9,185 nucleotides of DNA from Devosia sp. (GTDB taxonomy: Bacteria > Pseudomonadota > Alphaproteobacteria > Rhizobiales > Devosiaceae): assembly GCA_025352765.1 (NCBI GenBank), contig JANXSI010000133.1, forward strand, positions 1 to 9,185, written 5' to 3'. The notes beneath the pieces are model-generated. The model searched no databases, was not told where the DNA came from, and saw only the letters and a program-made list of their open reading frames with translations. The translations under genes and the position numbers were made by a program. Below are positions 1 to 6,485 of this stretch, in pieces (within the stretch, counting starts at the first letter, position 1; each line of letters begins with the position of its first letter).

Positions 1-119
1 TCGTCGGCGAGCCGCGAGCAGTCCTCGGCGATCGGCGAGGTCAGCATTGCGGTGCGCCAGATGGACGAGATGACCCAGCACAACGCGGCGCTGGTCGAGC
101 AGACCAATGCGGCGATGGA
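1..119 (+). repeat. Direct repeat copy 1 within the MCP gene
   Basis: This stretch is identical at every base to 568-686, in the same reading frame at an offset of 567 bp. It encodes the C-terminal arm of the MCP hairpin, beginning SSASREQSSAIGEV and ending NAALVEQTNAAME. It may extend further left, because the window begins inside it. At base 120 the copies diverge: this one continues into an N-arm-like sequence (QLAATV), the other into the true C-terminus (QTEGQ). Confidence 0.95.
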
Positions 120-801
120 ACAACTGGCCGCGACGGTGGTCAGCAGCGCCAAAAAGGCGTCAGAGGCGTCGGCTGGCACCGAGGCTGCCGCCAAGCTCGC
201 GGGCGAAGGTGGCAAGGTGATGAACCAGGCGACCGACGCCATGGAACGGATCACCTCGTCCTCGGCCAAGATCTCCAACATCATCGGTCTCATCGACGAC
301 GTGGCGTTCCAGACCAACCTTCTGGCGCTCAACGCGTCGGTCGAGGCTGCGCGCGCAGGGGACGCCGGCAAAGGGTTTGCGGTGGTCGCGGTCGAAGTGC
401 GCCGGCTGGCGCAATCGGCCGCGAGCGCCTCGGCCGAGGTCAAGGTCTTGATCGAGCAGAGCGCCAACGAAGTCTCGGGCGGGACGCGGCTCGTCGCCGA
501 AGCGGCGGCCAAGCTCCATGAGATCGCCCGTGCCGTGCAGGACAACAGCGTGCTGATGAAGGACATCTCGTCGGCGAGCCGCGAGCAGTCCTCGGCGATC
601 GGCGAGGTCAGCATTGCGGTGCGCCAGATGGACGAGATGACCCAGCACAACGCGGCGCTGGTCGAGCAGACCAATGCGGCGATGGAGCAGACCGAAGGCC
701 AGGCGACCGAACTCGATCGCATCGTCGACGTCTTCAACATCGGCGCCAGCGGCGGCGCCAAGACCACGTCGCGGCCAGGGGCTCCCCGTCGCGCCGCGTA
801 G
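1..801 (+). CDS. Methyl-accepting chemotaxis protein, C-terminal signalling part (5' end outside window)
   Basis: The reading frame is open from base 1 to a TAG at 799-801, so this is the 3' end of a longer gene; the apparent GTG/ATG starts near 52-61 are internal codons. MCPs relay ligand signals to the CheA/CheW kinase complex. The diagnostic hairpin tip lies at about 298-380, with the residues FQTNLLALNASVEAARAG followed by GKGFAVVAVEVRRLA. The two flanking arms are Ala/Ser/Glu/Gln-rich coiled coils. The C-arm ends in QMDEMTQHNAALVEQ, then LDRIVDVF and a short Ala/Arg/Pro tail. No membrane segment and no CheR-binding pentapeptide of the NWETF type are visible, and the sensory part lies outside the window. 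Oddity: the C-arm sequence occurs twice, at 1-119 and 568-686, so the chain runs C-arm, N-arm, tip, C-arm. This implies a second hairpin upstream. The family assignment is very secure; ligand and gene name are unknown. Confidence 0.95.
   Translation, partial: SSASREQSSAIGEVSIAVRQMDEMTQHNAALVEQTNAAMEQLAATVVSSAKKASEASAGTEAAAKLAGEGGKVMNQATDAMERITSSSAKISNIIGLIDDVAFQTNLLALNASVEAARAGDAGKGFAVVAVEVRRLAQSAASASAEVKVLIEQSANEVSGGTRLVAEAAAKLHEIARAVQDNSVLMKDISSASREQSSAIGEVSIAVRQMDEMTQHNAALVEQTNAAMEQTEGQATELDRIVDVFNIGASGGAKTTSRPGAPRRAA
568..686 (+). repeat. Direct repeat copy 2 within the MCP gene
   Basis: Perfect 119-bp match to 1-119. The lack of even synonymous differences means a recent duplication, a recent gene conversion, or an assembly artefact. 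The 567-bp period equals 189 codons, or 27 heptads, which would keep the coiled-coil register. Confidence 0.95.
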
Positions 802-1734
802 TCAGCGGCCAGTGCCCACGGCCGGGTTGCCGATGCTGGCCATGTCGTAAGGCGTGGTTTGGTAGATCTCGTTGATCCAGTTCTGGAACAGCAGGTGGGC
901 GTGGCTGCGCCAGCGGTTCTCGGGAACGGCGTTCGTGTCGCCGCCCGGGAACAGGTTGACCGGCGGCAGCGGGTCGAGGCCCGCCTTGACGTCACGCTCG
1001 TATTCGTCGGCCAGCGACCGGTTATCGTATTCGAGATGATTGAGCATGTGGACGGCCCGGTGCTTGGGGTCGTCGATCATGCAGACGCCGATCTCCGGGT
1101 TGTCGATCAGGACCTCAAGGTCGGGCGACAGGCTCGTGCGGTCGATGTCGTTGTAGCGGCTGACCGGGATCATCGGGCTGTCGGAAAAGCCGTGCAGCCA
1201 CGGCGAGCGCGTGTTGAGGACGTTGTGGCGGAAGACGCCGAACGCCTTGTTGGCCATGCGGTAGCGCCGGGCCTGGTGGAAATGGTGCAGCGCCGCCTGG
1301 GCGCCCCAGCAGATGAACATGGTGCGGTGCACGTTGGTCTGCGTCCAGTCCATGATCTCGAGCATCTCGGACCAGTAGCGGACCTCTTCGAAGGGCAGGT
1401 TGGCGATCGGCGCGCCGGTGATGACGAAGCCGTCGAACTTGCGGGCCCGGACCTCTTCCCAAGTCGAGTAGAACGTCTTGAGGTAATCCTCGGAGGTGTT
1501 CTTGGACGTGTGGTCGGTGACGCGCACCAGCGTCAGGTTGACCTGCAGCGGCGTCGCGCCGATCAGCCGGGTGAACTGGGTCTCGGTGCGCTCCTTGTTG
1601 GGCATCAGGTTGAGGAGGCCAATTTCGAGAGGCCGGATGTCCTGGCGGTCGGCGCGGGTTGAATCCATCACCACCACGCCCTCGTCCTCGAGGGTCTTGC
1701 GGGCGGGGAGATTGTCGGGAATGCGGATGGGCAT
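802..1734 (-). CDS. metA: Homoserine O-acyltransferase (MetA family), methionine biosynthesis
   Basis: MetA acylates the hydroxyl of L-homoserine with acetyl- or succinyl-CoA, the first committed step to methionine, in the cytoplasm. The 310-residue length fits the family. The N-terminus (MPIRIPDNLPA) and the block DIRPLEIGLLNLMPNK are typical. The nucleophile is Cys142 in FICWGAQAA. The catalytic His233 and Glu235 lie in NHLEYD, and the C-terminal WRSHAHLLFQNWINEIYQTTPYD is characteristic. Residue 111, which in studied members separates acetyl-CoA users (Glu) from succinyl-CoA users (Gly), is Ala in GAPIANLPF, so the acyl donor is uncertain. The start codon is the ATG whose complement lies at 1732-1734; no strong Shine-Dalgarno precedes it. 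The stop codon touches the stop of the converging MCP gene with no base between. The P-loop gene upstream ends 48 bp before this start, so the two are probably co-transcribed. Confidence 0.96.
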   Translation of the reverse strand: MPIRIPDNLPARKTLEDEGVVVMDSTRADRQDIRPLEIGLLNLMPNKERTETQFTRLIGATPLQVNLTLVRVTDHTSKNTSEDYLKTFYSTWEEVRARKFDGFVITGAPIANLPFEEVRYWSEMLEIMDWTQTNVHRTMFICWGAQAALHHFHQARRYRMANKAFGVFRHNVLNTRSPWLHGFSDSPMIPVSRYNDIDRTSLSPDLEVLIDNPEIGVCMIDDPKHRAVHMLNHLEYDNRSLADEYERDVKAGLDPLPPVNLFPGGDTNAVPENRWRSHAHLLFQNWINEIYQTTPYDMASIGNPAVGTGR

Positions 1735-1782
1735 GATGCGATCTCGGATCGGTGGGGAACGGACGGGCTCGGCGCGGGTGCG

Positions 1783-2649
1783 CTAGCGCATTCGGCCCCG
1801 GATCGCGGTGGTGACGAGGTCGACGAACTCCTCGCCGTCGCGGACGGTGGCGAGATCGGCCGCATCGATGGTGTAGCCGAAATTGTCGGCGAGCTTCTGG
1901 TAGCGCGGCAGGCGGTCGTGCAGCAGCGCCTCAAAACCCCAGGCGCCGAAGGCGTCGGGATCGACCTTGCCCTCGTCGGCGACGTTGTTGAGCGTCTTGA
2001 ACTCCGCCCACTTCCTGGTGAGGAAGGGCGGCTGGTAGTACATCGGCTTGGGGTGCGACCTGAACCGGCTGATCAGTTCGTCGGCGTCCTTTTCGGTGCC
2101 ACGGATGTAGAGCAGCGTGGTCGAGGCGGTGAGCGCCTTGATCACCGGGTCTTCGGCATTGTCGGGGTCGACGACCTCGATCAGCGAGCCGCCGGTGTCG
2201 GCGATGAAATTGTCGTAGCCGTAGAGATCGTGGGCACGGGCGATGAAGTGCGGCACCTCCTTGAGGGCGCCGATCTCGGCGACGCGGTGCTGCTCCTGGC
2301 GGCGGCGATATTCGTCGAGCGGCAGGCCGCCCTTCTTCGGATCACCCGGCCGGCCGAGATAGGTCGACAGCGGCGCGAGGTTGGAGAAGGTGATGTTGGA
2401 TTCAATCTTGATCGAATCCGAGCGCAGCAGGTCGCGGAGGAACGGCACCTTCATGGCCTCGGCCTTGAAGTTGTCGACGATGAACTCGCCCATGTGGCGG
2501 GTGCCGATGCGGTAGTCGACCGAGTAGTGGAACCACTGACTCTGGCGCAGCAGCGCCGCCAGCCGGGTCTTGCCGACGCCGGCCATGCCGAACACCGTCA
2601 CCGCGTGGCGCGGGGCGTCATGAAACTGCTCGGGGGACGTAAAAAGCAT
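1783..2649 (-). CDS. Conserved P-loop ATPase/GTPase-like protein of unknown function
   Basis: This encodes a 288-residue protein from the chosen start (MLFTSPEQFHDAPRH). A Walker A motif, GMAGVGKT, spans residues 21-28 and sits directly after a hydrophobic strand (AVTVF), as in P-loop nucleoside-triphosphate hydrolases and kinases. A hydrophobic strand ending in Asp (NFIADTGGS, Asp151) could be the Walker B or switch element. Other marked blocks are HYSVDYRIGTR (41-51), LSTYLGRPGDP (94-103) and YIRGTEKDADELISRFR (181-197). No signal peptide or membrane segment is seen. I recall similar proteins annotated only as ATPase in other alphaproteobacteria and know of no assigned function. The frame could start 19 codons earlier at 2706 (MCRLCPSIKR), but that extension does not resemble a domain and the chosen Met sits naturally before the P-loop. 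It lies upstream of metA on the same strand. Confidence 0.85.
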   Translation of the reverse strand: MLFTSPEQFHDAPRHAVTVFGMAGVGKTRLAALLRQSQWFHYSVDYRIGTRHMGEFIVDNFKAEAMKVPFLRDLLRSDSIKIESNITFSNLAPLSTYLGRPGDPKKGGLPLDEYRRRQEQHRVAEIGALKEVPHFIARAHDLYGYDNFIADTGGSLIEVVDPDNAEDPVIKALTASTTLLYIRGTEKDADELISRFRSHPKPMYYQPPFLTRKWAEFKTLNNVADEGKVDPDAFGAWGFEALLHDRLPRYQKLADNFGYTIDAADLATVRDGEEFVDLVTTAIRGRMR

Positions 2650-2707
2650 TGGGTGCGCCTGATGTTCCGCCGTCGAGCGTTTAATGGAAGGGCAGAGCCG
2701 GCACAAC

Positions 2708-2720
2708 GGCAGATTCTGCC
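2708..2720. promoter_or_regulatory. Perfect 13-bp palindrome, candidate upstream activator site for the flgE promoter
   Basis: GGCAGATTCTGCC is a perfect dyad with two 6-bp arms around one T. Its centre lies about 120 bp upstream of the start predicted from the sigma-54 promoter, a usual distance for a sigma-54 enhancer. In Caulobacter the activator FlbD binds GC-rich dyads with GGCA/TGCC-like half-sites at flagellar promoters; assigning this palindrome to FlbD is inference. It also lies just upstream of the divergent P-loop gene. Confidence 0.4.
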
Positions 2721-2788
2721 CAGTTGCTCGGACTCTCTTGCCGCCCAGGCTGCCGCCGCGGGGCGCGCCCGGCGGGATATCTCATAAA

Positions 2789-2801
2789 TATCATGGACTT
2801 G
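2789..2801 (+). promoter_or_regulatory. Candidate IHF-binding site
   Basis: TATCATGGACTTG matches the IHF core consensus WATCAA-N4-TTR at all but one defined base (T instead of A at the sixth position). It lies in an AT-rich patch, rare in this window, between the candidate enhancer and the -24/-12 element. That is where IHF commonly bends DNA at sigma-54 promoters. A short match like this can occur by chance. Confidence 0.4.
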
Positions 2802-2807
2802 CGAGTC

Positions 2808-2823
2808 TGGCACTGCGCTTGCA
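2808..2823 (+). promoter_or_regulatory. Sigma-54 (RpoN) -24/-12 promoter for flgE-flgK-flgL
   Basis: TGGCACT-GCGC-TTGCA differs from the consensus TGGCACG-N4-TTGCW at a single base. The invariant GG (2809-2810) and GC (2821-2822) are separated by exactly 10 bp. The predicted transcription start is near 2834, leaving a leader of about 43 nt before the flgE start codon. Sigma-54 control of hook genes with an enhancer-binding activator is known in Caulobacter and other bacteria. Confidence 0.82.
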
Positions 2824-2876
2824 TCGCTGACGGCGAATAGGCACGCGTGGCGCGGCCAAAGCAGACGGGGACGTGA

Positions 2877-4613
2877 ATGGGTATTTATGGGGCTCTCTCA
2901 ACGGCGGTCACCGGGCTTCGGGCCCAGTCGTTCGCGCTCGAAAACATCTCGGGCAATATCGCGAACTCGCAGACGACAGGCTTCAAGCGCGTCGACACGG
3001 ACTTCCTCGACCTGATCCCGGACGCGCCGACCAAGATCCAGACTTCGGGCTCGGTGCTCGCCCAGTCGCGCGCCACCAACACCACGCAGGGTGACGTCAA
3101 GTCGGTGTCGAACGCCACCTACATGGCGGTCAACGGTTCGGGCTTCTTTGTGGTCGAGCCGGCGCTGGGGCAGTCTGACGGGCAGGCGGTATTCGGTGGA
3201 TCGAGCTTCTACACGCGCCGCGGCGACTTCGACATCAACAAGAGCGGCTACCTGGTCAACGGCTCGGGCTACTACCTCAAGGGCCTGCCGATTGACACGA
3301 CCACCGGCAACATCAAGAGCTCGTTGCCCGAAGTCATCCGGATTTCCAACTCGTTCCTGCCGGCGGCGCCGACGACGCGCGTCAACTACCAGCTCAACCT
3401 GCCGCAACTGCCCAAGAACGGCGCCTACCAGACGTCGAAGACGCTGGGCAGCGAACTGATGAAGCCGCAGGATTTCACCACCATTGCCAATGACGTCTCG
3501 GCCAGTGCCACCGGCGCGAGCGCTGTGACCGGCGCCGCCTCGAGCGGCTTCCTGTCGGCCGGTGACACGCTCACGGTCAAGGTCGGCTCCGGTGCCGCGG
3601 TGACGTTCAACGTCACGGCGACCGGTGCAACCTCGGGCACCAATATCAGCCTCACGGCATCGACCACCATCGATCAGGTGCTGGCGGCGATCAATAGCGG
3701 CATCAGCGGCGCCACGGTCGCCATCTCCGGTGGCAAGCTGGTGGCCACAGCGGCGGGCACCACCAACAACCTGACGATCACCGGCAGCGCGCCGGGCCTC
3801 GGCTTCACCAACGGCACGACCGAGCCCAGCATTGCGCTCAACACCCAGCTCGCGGCCCGCGTGCCGACGATCAAGGCGCAGGATTCCGACGCCTTCATCA
3901 ACGAGTCGATCTCGGGCGGCGCCATCACCGTCTATGCCTCGAACGGCGCGCCGGCGAACGTGCAGCTGCGCTGGGCCAAGATCGCCAGCACCGACACCGG
4001 CGGGGTCGATCGCTGGAACCTGTTCTACCTCAAGAACGGCGATGCAACCGGCACGCAGGACATGTGGACCAATGTCGGCACCGACTACGAGTTCACGGCT
4101 GACGGCGCGCTGAGCCCCGCCATCACCTCGACGGCACTGACGGGCGTGACGGTCGATGGCGTGGCGCTCGGCAACGTGACGCTCAACTTCGGCACCGGCG
4201 GCATCACCCAGTTCAACGATCCGAACGGCACGGCGGGCGTGACGGCACTCAGCCAGAACGGCTATGCGGCGGGCCAGTACACGGCGGTGTCGATCAACGA
4301 TGCCGGGCGCGTGGTGGTGTCCTACGACAACGGCCAGCAGGTCGAGACGGCGCAGGTGATCACGGCGAACTTCAACGCCGCCAACCAGCTCAAGCGGCTC
4401 GATGGCGGCACGTTCGCGGCGACGGCGGATTCGGGCGAGCCGATCCTCAACGTGCAGGGCGGCGTGCTCGGCTCCTCGCTCGAGAGCTCCAACACCGACA
4501 TCTCGGAAGAGTTCACCAAGCTGATCGTGACGCAGCAGGCCTATGCGGCCGGCACCAAGATCGTCTCGGCGGCCAACGACATGCTGCAGCAAGCACTGAA
4601 CATGATCCGCTGA
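2877..4613 (+). CDS. flgE: Flagellar hook protein FlgE
   Basis: FlgE is exported by the flagellar type III apparatus and polymerises into the curved hook joining rod and filament. The protein has 578 residues, against about 400 in E. coli. Residues 1-40 carry the rod/hook family N-terminus (MGIYGALSTAVTGLRAQS, then ISGNIANSQTTGFKR). The block MAVNGSGFFVV follows at 83-93, and the helical C-terminal domain (SNTDISEEFTKLIVTQQAYAAG) occupies the last 45 residues. The extra length is mainly a Thr/Ser/Gly/Ala-rich beta module at about 205-318, between the hook core and the part resuming at AARVPTIKAQDSDAF. No cysteine is present, as is usual for surface flagellar proteins. A GGGGA (2867-2871) lies 5 nt before the ATG. 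It is the first gene of the run behind the sigma-54 promoter; flgK starts 26 nt after its stop. Confidence 0.96.
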   Translation: MGIYGALSTAVTGLRAQSFALENISGNIANSQTTGFKRVDTDFLDLIPDAPTKIQTSGSVLAQSRATNTTQGDVKSVSNATYMAVNGSGFFVVEPALGQSDGQAVFGGSSFYTRRGDFDINKSGYLVNGSGYYLKGLPIDTTTGNIKSSLPEVIRISNSFLPAAPTTRVNYQLNLPQLPKNGAYQTSKTLGSELMKPQDFTTIANDVSASATGASAVTGAASSGFLSAGDTLTVKVGSGAAVTFNVTATGATSGTNISLTASTTIDQVLAAINSGISGATVAISGGKLVATAAGTTNNLTITGSAPGLGFTNGTTEPSIALNTQLAARVPTIKAQDSDAFINESISGGAITVYASNGAPANVQLRWAKIASTDTGGVDRWNLFYLKNGDATGTQDMWTNVGTDYEFTADGALSPAITSTALTGVTVDGVALGNVTLNFGTGGITQFNDPNGTAGVTALSQNGYAAGQYTAVSINDAGRVVVSYDNGQQVETAQVITANFNAANQLKRLDGGTFAATADSGEPILNVQGGVLGSSLESSNTDISEEFTKLIVTQQAYAAGTKIVSAANDMLQQALNMIR

Positions 4614-4627
4614 GCGGCGGGTGAAGT

Positions 4628-4631
4628 GGAG
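4628..4631 (+). promoter_or_regulatory. Ribosome binding site of flgK
   Basis: GGAG lies 8 nt before the ATG at 4640, in the 26-nt gap after flgE, and supports that start. Confidence 0.6.
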
Positions 4632-4639
4632 TAGGGGTT

Positions 4640-6484
4640 ATGGGTCTTAGCGCGTCAATCTCGAATGCTCTGTCTGGCATGAGCACCAGCCAGGCGAGCC
4701 TCGAGGTGCTGTCGCGCAACGTCTCGAACGCGGGCACGCCCGGCTACCACAAGCAGTCGCTCACCGTCATCGACACCAAGAACTCCAACTCCGTCTCCGC
4801 CCGTTCGGGCGGAGTGGAGCGGGCGTTCAACAAGAGCCTGCAGGCCTACTACACCCGCGCGTCGTCGGATGCCTCGTACGCCGATACGCGATCGTCCGTG
4901 CTCGACCAGTTGCAGACGTTCTTCGGCAAGCCGGGCGATCCGGGCTCGCTCGACACCGAGTTCTCGACGTTCCAGAACGCCATGCAGTCGCTGAGCACCA
5001 GCCCCGACGCGTATGCGACGCGGGCCTCGGTGCTGTCGCAGGCGCAGGCCATGGCCTCGACGCTCAACTCGCTGTCGCAGTCGGTGCAGTCGCTGCGACA
5101 GGACACCGAGACGCAGATGGCGAGCGGCGTCGATACGCTCAACCGCGCCATCGCATCACTCGCCACGATCAACACCCGGTTATCGAGCCGCACTTCGGAC
5201 GGCGCCACGCAGGCCTCGCTCGAGGACCAGCGCGATCGCCTGGTGTCGCAGATCTCGGAACAGATCGACGTGCAGGTCGATTACCGCACCGATGGTTCGG
5301 TGGCGCTGATGACCCGCACGGGTGTCGGCATCCTCGACGTCAAGGCGTCGACGTTCGAGTTCCAGCCGTCGGGCACGATCACGGCGGAAAAGCAGGCCAA
5401 TGTGGTGTCGGCCAAGAACGGTGTGGGCACGCTATCGCTGATCACGCCGTCGGGCCTCAAGCTCGATCTCGTCCAGCAGAATGTGCTGCAGTCGGGCAAT
5501 CTGGGCGCCCTGGTCGAGCTGCGCGACAAGACGCTGGTGACCGCGCAGGACCAGCTCGACCAGGTCGCTGCCGGGTTGGCGCAGGCAATGTCGACCGTCA
5601 CCAAGGCGGGTAGCGTTGCAAGCTCCGGCGCCAAGAACGGCTTCAGCCTCGACGTCAGCGGCATCCAGGACGGCAGCAACTTCACCGTCGACTATGCGGT
5701 GGGCGGCGTCGGCAAGTCGATCAAGGTGCTCAACGTCGCCGACACCAGCAAGCTGCCGCTCGACTATCTCGACGCGAGTGGCGTGCGGGTCATCGGCGTC
5801 GACTTCTCGCAAGGCACCGCCGCGATGGCGACGCAGCTCAGCGGCAAGCTCGGCTCGAGCTTCACCGTCAGCGGATCGGGCTCGACGATCACCGTGCTCG
5901 ACGACGGTGCGGCGGCCACGACCGACGTGACGGCCGTGACCGGACACTCGGTGGCGACGGCGCTGCAGAACGGCGATCCAGCGCTGAACCTGTTCGTCGA
6001 CAGCGGCAACGCGAGCTATACCGGAACGCTCGCGGGCCGCGGCCAGCAGCTCGGTTTTGCTGGACGGATCACTGTCAATTCGGCCATCCTCAACGACAAC
6101 AAGCTGCTGGTCCAGCACCAGGCAGGCGGATCGCTCGGCGACTCGACGCGCGCCAACTATCTGTTGAGCCAGTTGCAGACAATGACGTTCGCAACGCCAG
6201 ACTCGTCGCTGGCCGGCGCCAATCCGGGGCGCCTTGGCGGCACGGTCAGCGAGCTGGTCTCGCAGACGATGGATCATACCGGTGGCGTTGCCGCTGACGC
6301 CACCAGCGATGCCGATACGCAGAAGACGACGATGGAGACGCTCACCCAGCGCATGGACGGGGAATACGGCGTCAACGTCGACAACGAAATGGCGCAACTG
6401 GTCCAGCTCCAGAATGCCTATGCGGCGAACTCGCGGGTCATCTCGATGGTCCAGGACCTCATGAACAAGCTGCTGGAGCTCTAG
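4640..6484 (+). CDS. flgK: Flagellar hook-associated protein 1, FlgK
   Basis: FlgK forms the first junction layer between hook and filament. The protein has 614 residues, against 547 in E. coli. The N-terminus (MGLSASISNALSGMSTSQASLEVLSRNVSNAGTPGY, broken here by no gap) carries the rod/hook family signature, with HKQ after it. A long helical region rich in Ser and Gln fills about 60-200. A variable beta-rich part follows, including a domain at about 331-440 (from FSLDVSGIQDGSNFTVDYAVGG, one continuous run, to TVLDDG) that resembles the middle region of rhizobial FlgK proteins. The end, NVDNEMAQLVQLQNAYAAN then RVISMVQDLMNKLLEL, is the conserved C-terminal helix. No cysteine is present. The gene sits between flgE (26-nt gap) and flgL (1-nt gap) and should be transcribed and translated with them. 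Confidence 0.95.
   Translation: MGLSASISNALSGMSTSQASLEVLSRNVSNAGTPGYHKQSLTVIDTKNSNSVSARSGGVERAFNKSLQAYYTRASSDASYADTRSSVLDQLQTFFGKPGDPGSLDTEFSTFQNAMQSLSTSPDAYATRASVLSQAQAMASTLNSLSQSVQSLRQDTETQMASGVDTLNRAIASLATINTRLSSRTSDGATQASLEDQRDRLVSQISEQIDVQVDYRTDGSVALMTRTGVGILDVKASTFEFQPSGTITAEKQANVVSAKNGVGTLSLITPSGLKLDLVQQNVLQSGNLGALVELRDKTLVTAQDQLDQVAAGLAQAMSTVTKAGSVASSGAKNGFSLDVSGIQDGSNFTVDYAVGGVGKSIKVLNVADTSKLPLDYLDASGVRVIGVDFSQGTAAMATQLSGKLGSSFTVSGSGSTITVLDDGAAATTDVTAVTGHSVATALQNGDPALNLFVDSGNASYTGTLAGRGQQLGFAGRITVNSAILNDNKLLVQHQAGGSLGDSTRANYLLSQLQTMTFATPDSSLAGANPGRLGGTVSELVSQTMDHTGGVAADATSDADTQKTTMETLTQRMDGEYGVNVDNEMAQLVQLQNAYAANSRVISMVQDLMNKLLEL
6475..6478 (+). promoter_or_regulatory. Ribosome binding site of flgL inside the end of flgK
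   Basis: GGAG lies within the last codons of flgK, 7 nt before the flgL ATG at 6486. With only one base between the flgK stop and the flgL start, translation of the two junction proteins is probably coupled. Confidence 0.65.
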
Positions 6485-6485
6485 A

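Noticed and set aside
859..1662. Open frame of 267 codons on the + strand opposite metA, and another opposite the P-loop gene (1918-2787)
   Set aside because: Both are shadows of well-supported genes, with low-complexity Val/Asp/Arg-rich translations and no recognisable motif.
1735..1782. SAM riboswitch upstream of metA, as is common in alphaproteobacteria (SAM-II)
   Set aside because: The gap to the upstream gene is only 48 bp and shows neither the expected stem nor pseudoknot-like pairing. A riboswitch upstream of the P-loop gene was also not seen.
2678..2706. Weak sigma-70-like promoter for the P-loop gene on the minus strand (TTGTGC, about 17 bp, TAAACG)
   Set aside because: The -10 match is poor, and such matches arise by chance in a divergent spacer. 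The gene needs a promoter somewhere in 2650-2800 but none is convincing.
2898..4592. Long open frame antisense to flgE (564 codons), with similar long antisense frames opposite flgL and flgK
   Set aside because: High GC content and codon bias of the true genes remove stops in the opposite frame. The translations are Arg/Ala/Val/Asp-rich without domains, while the sense frames are clear flagellar proteins.
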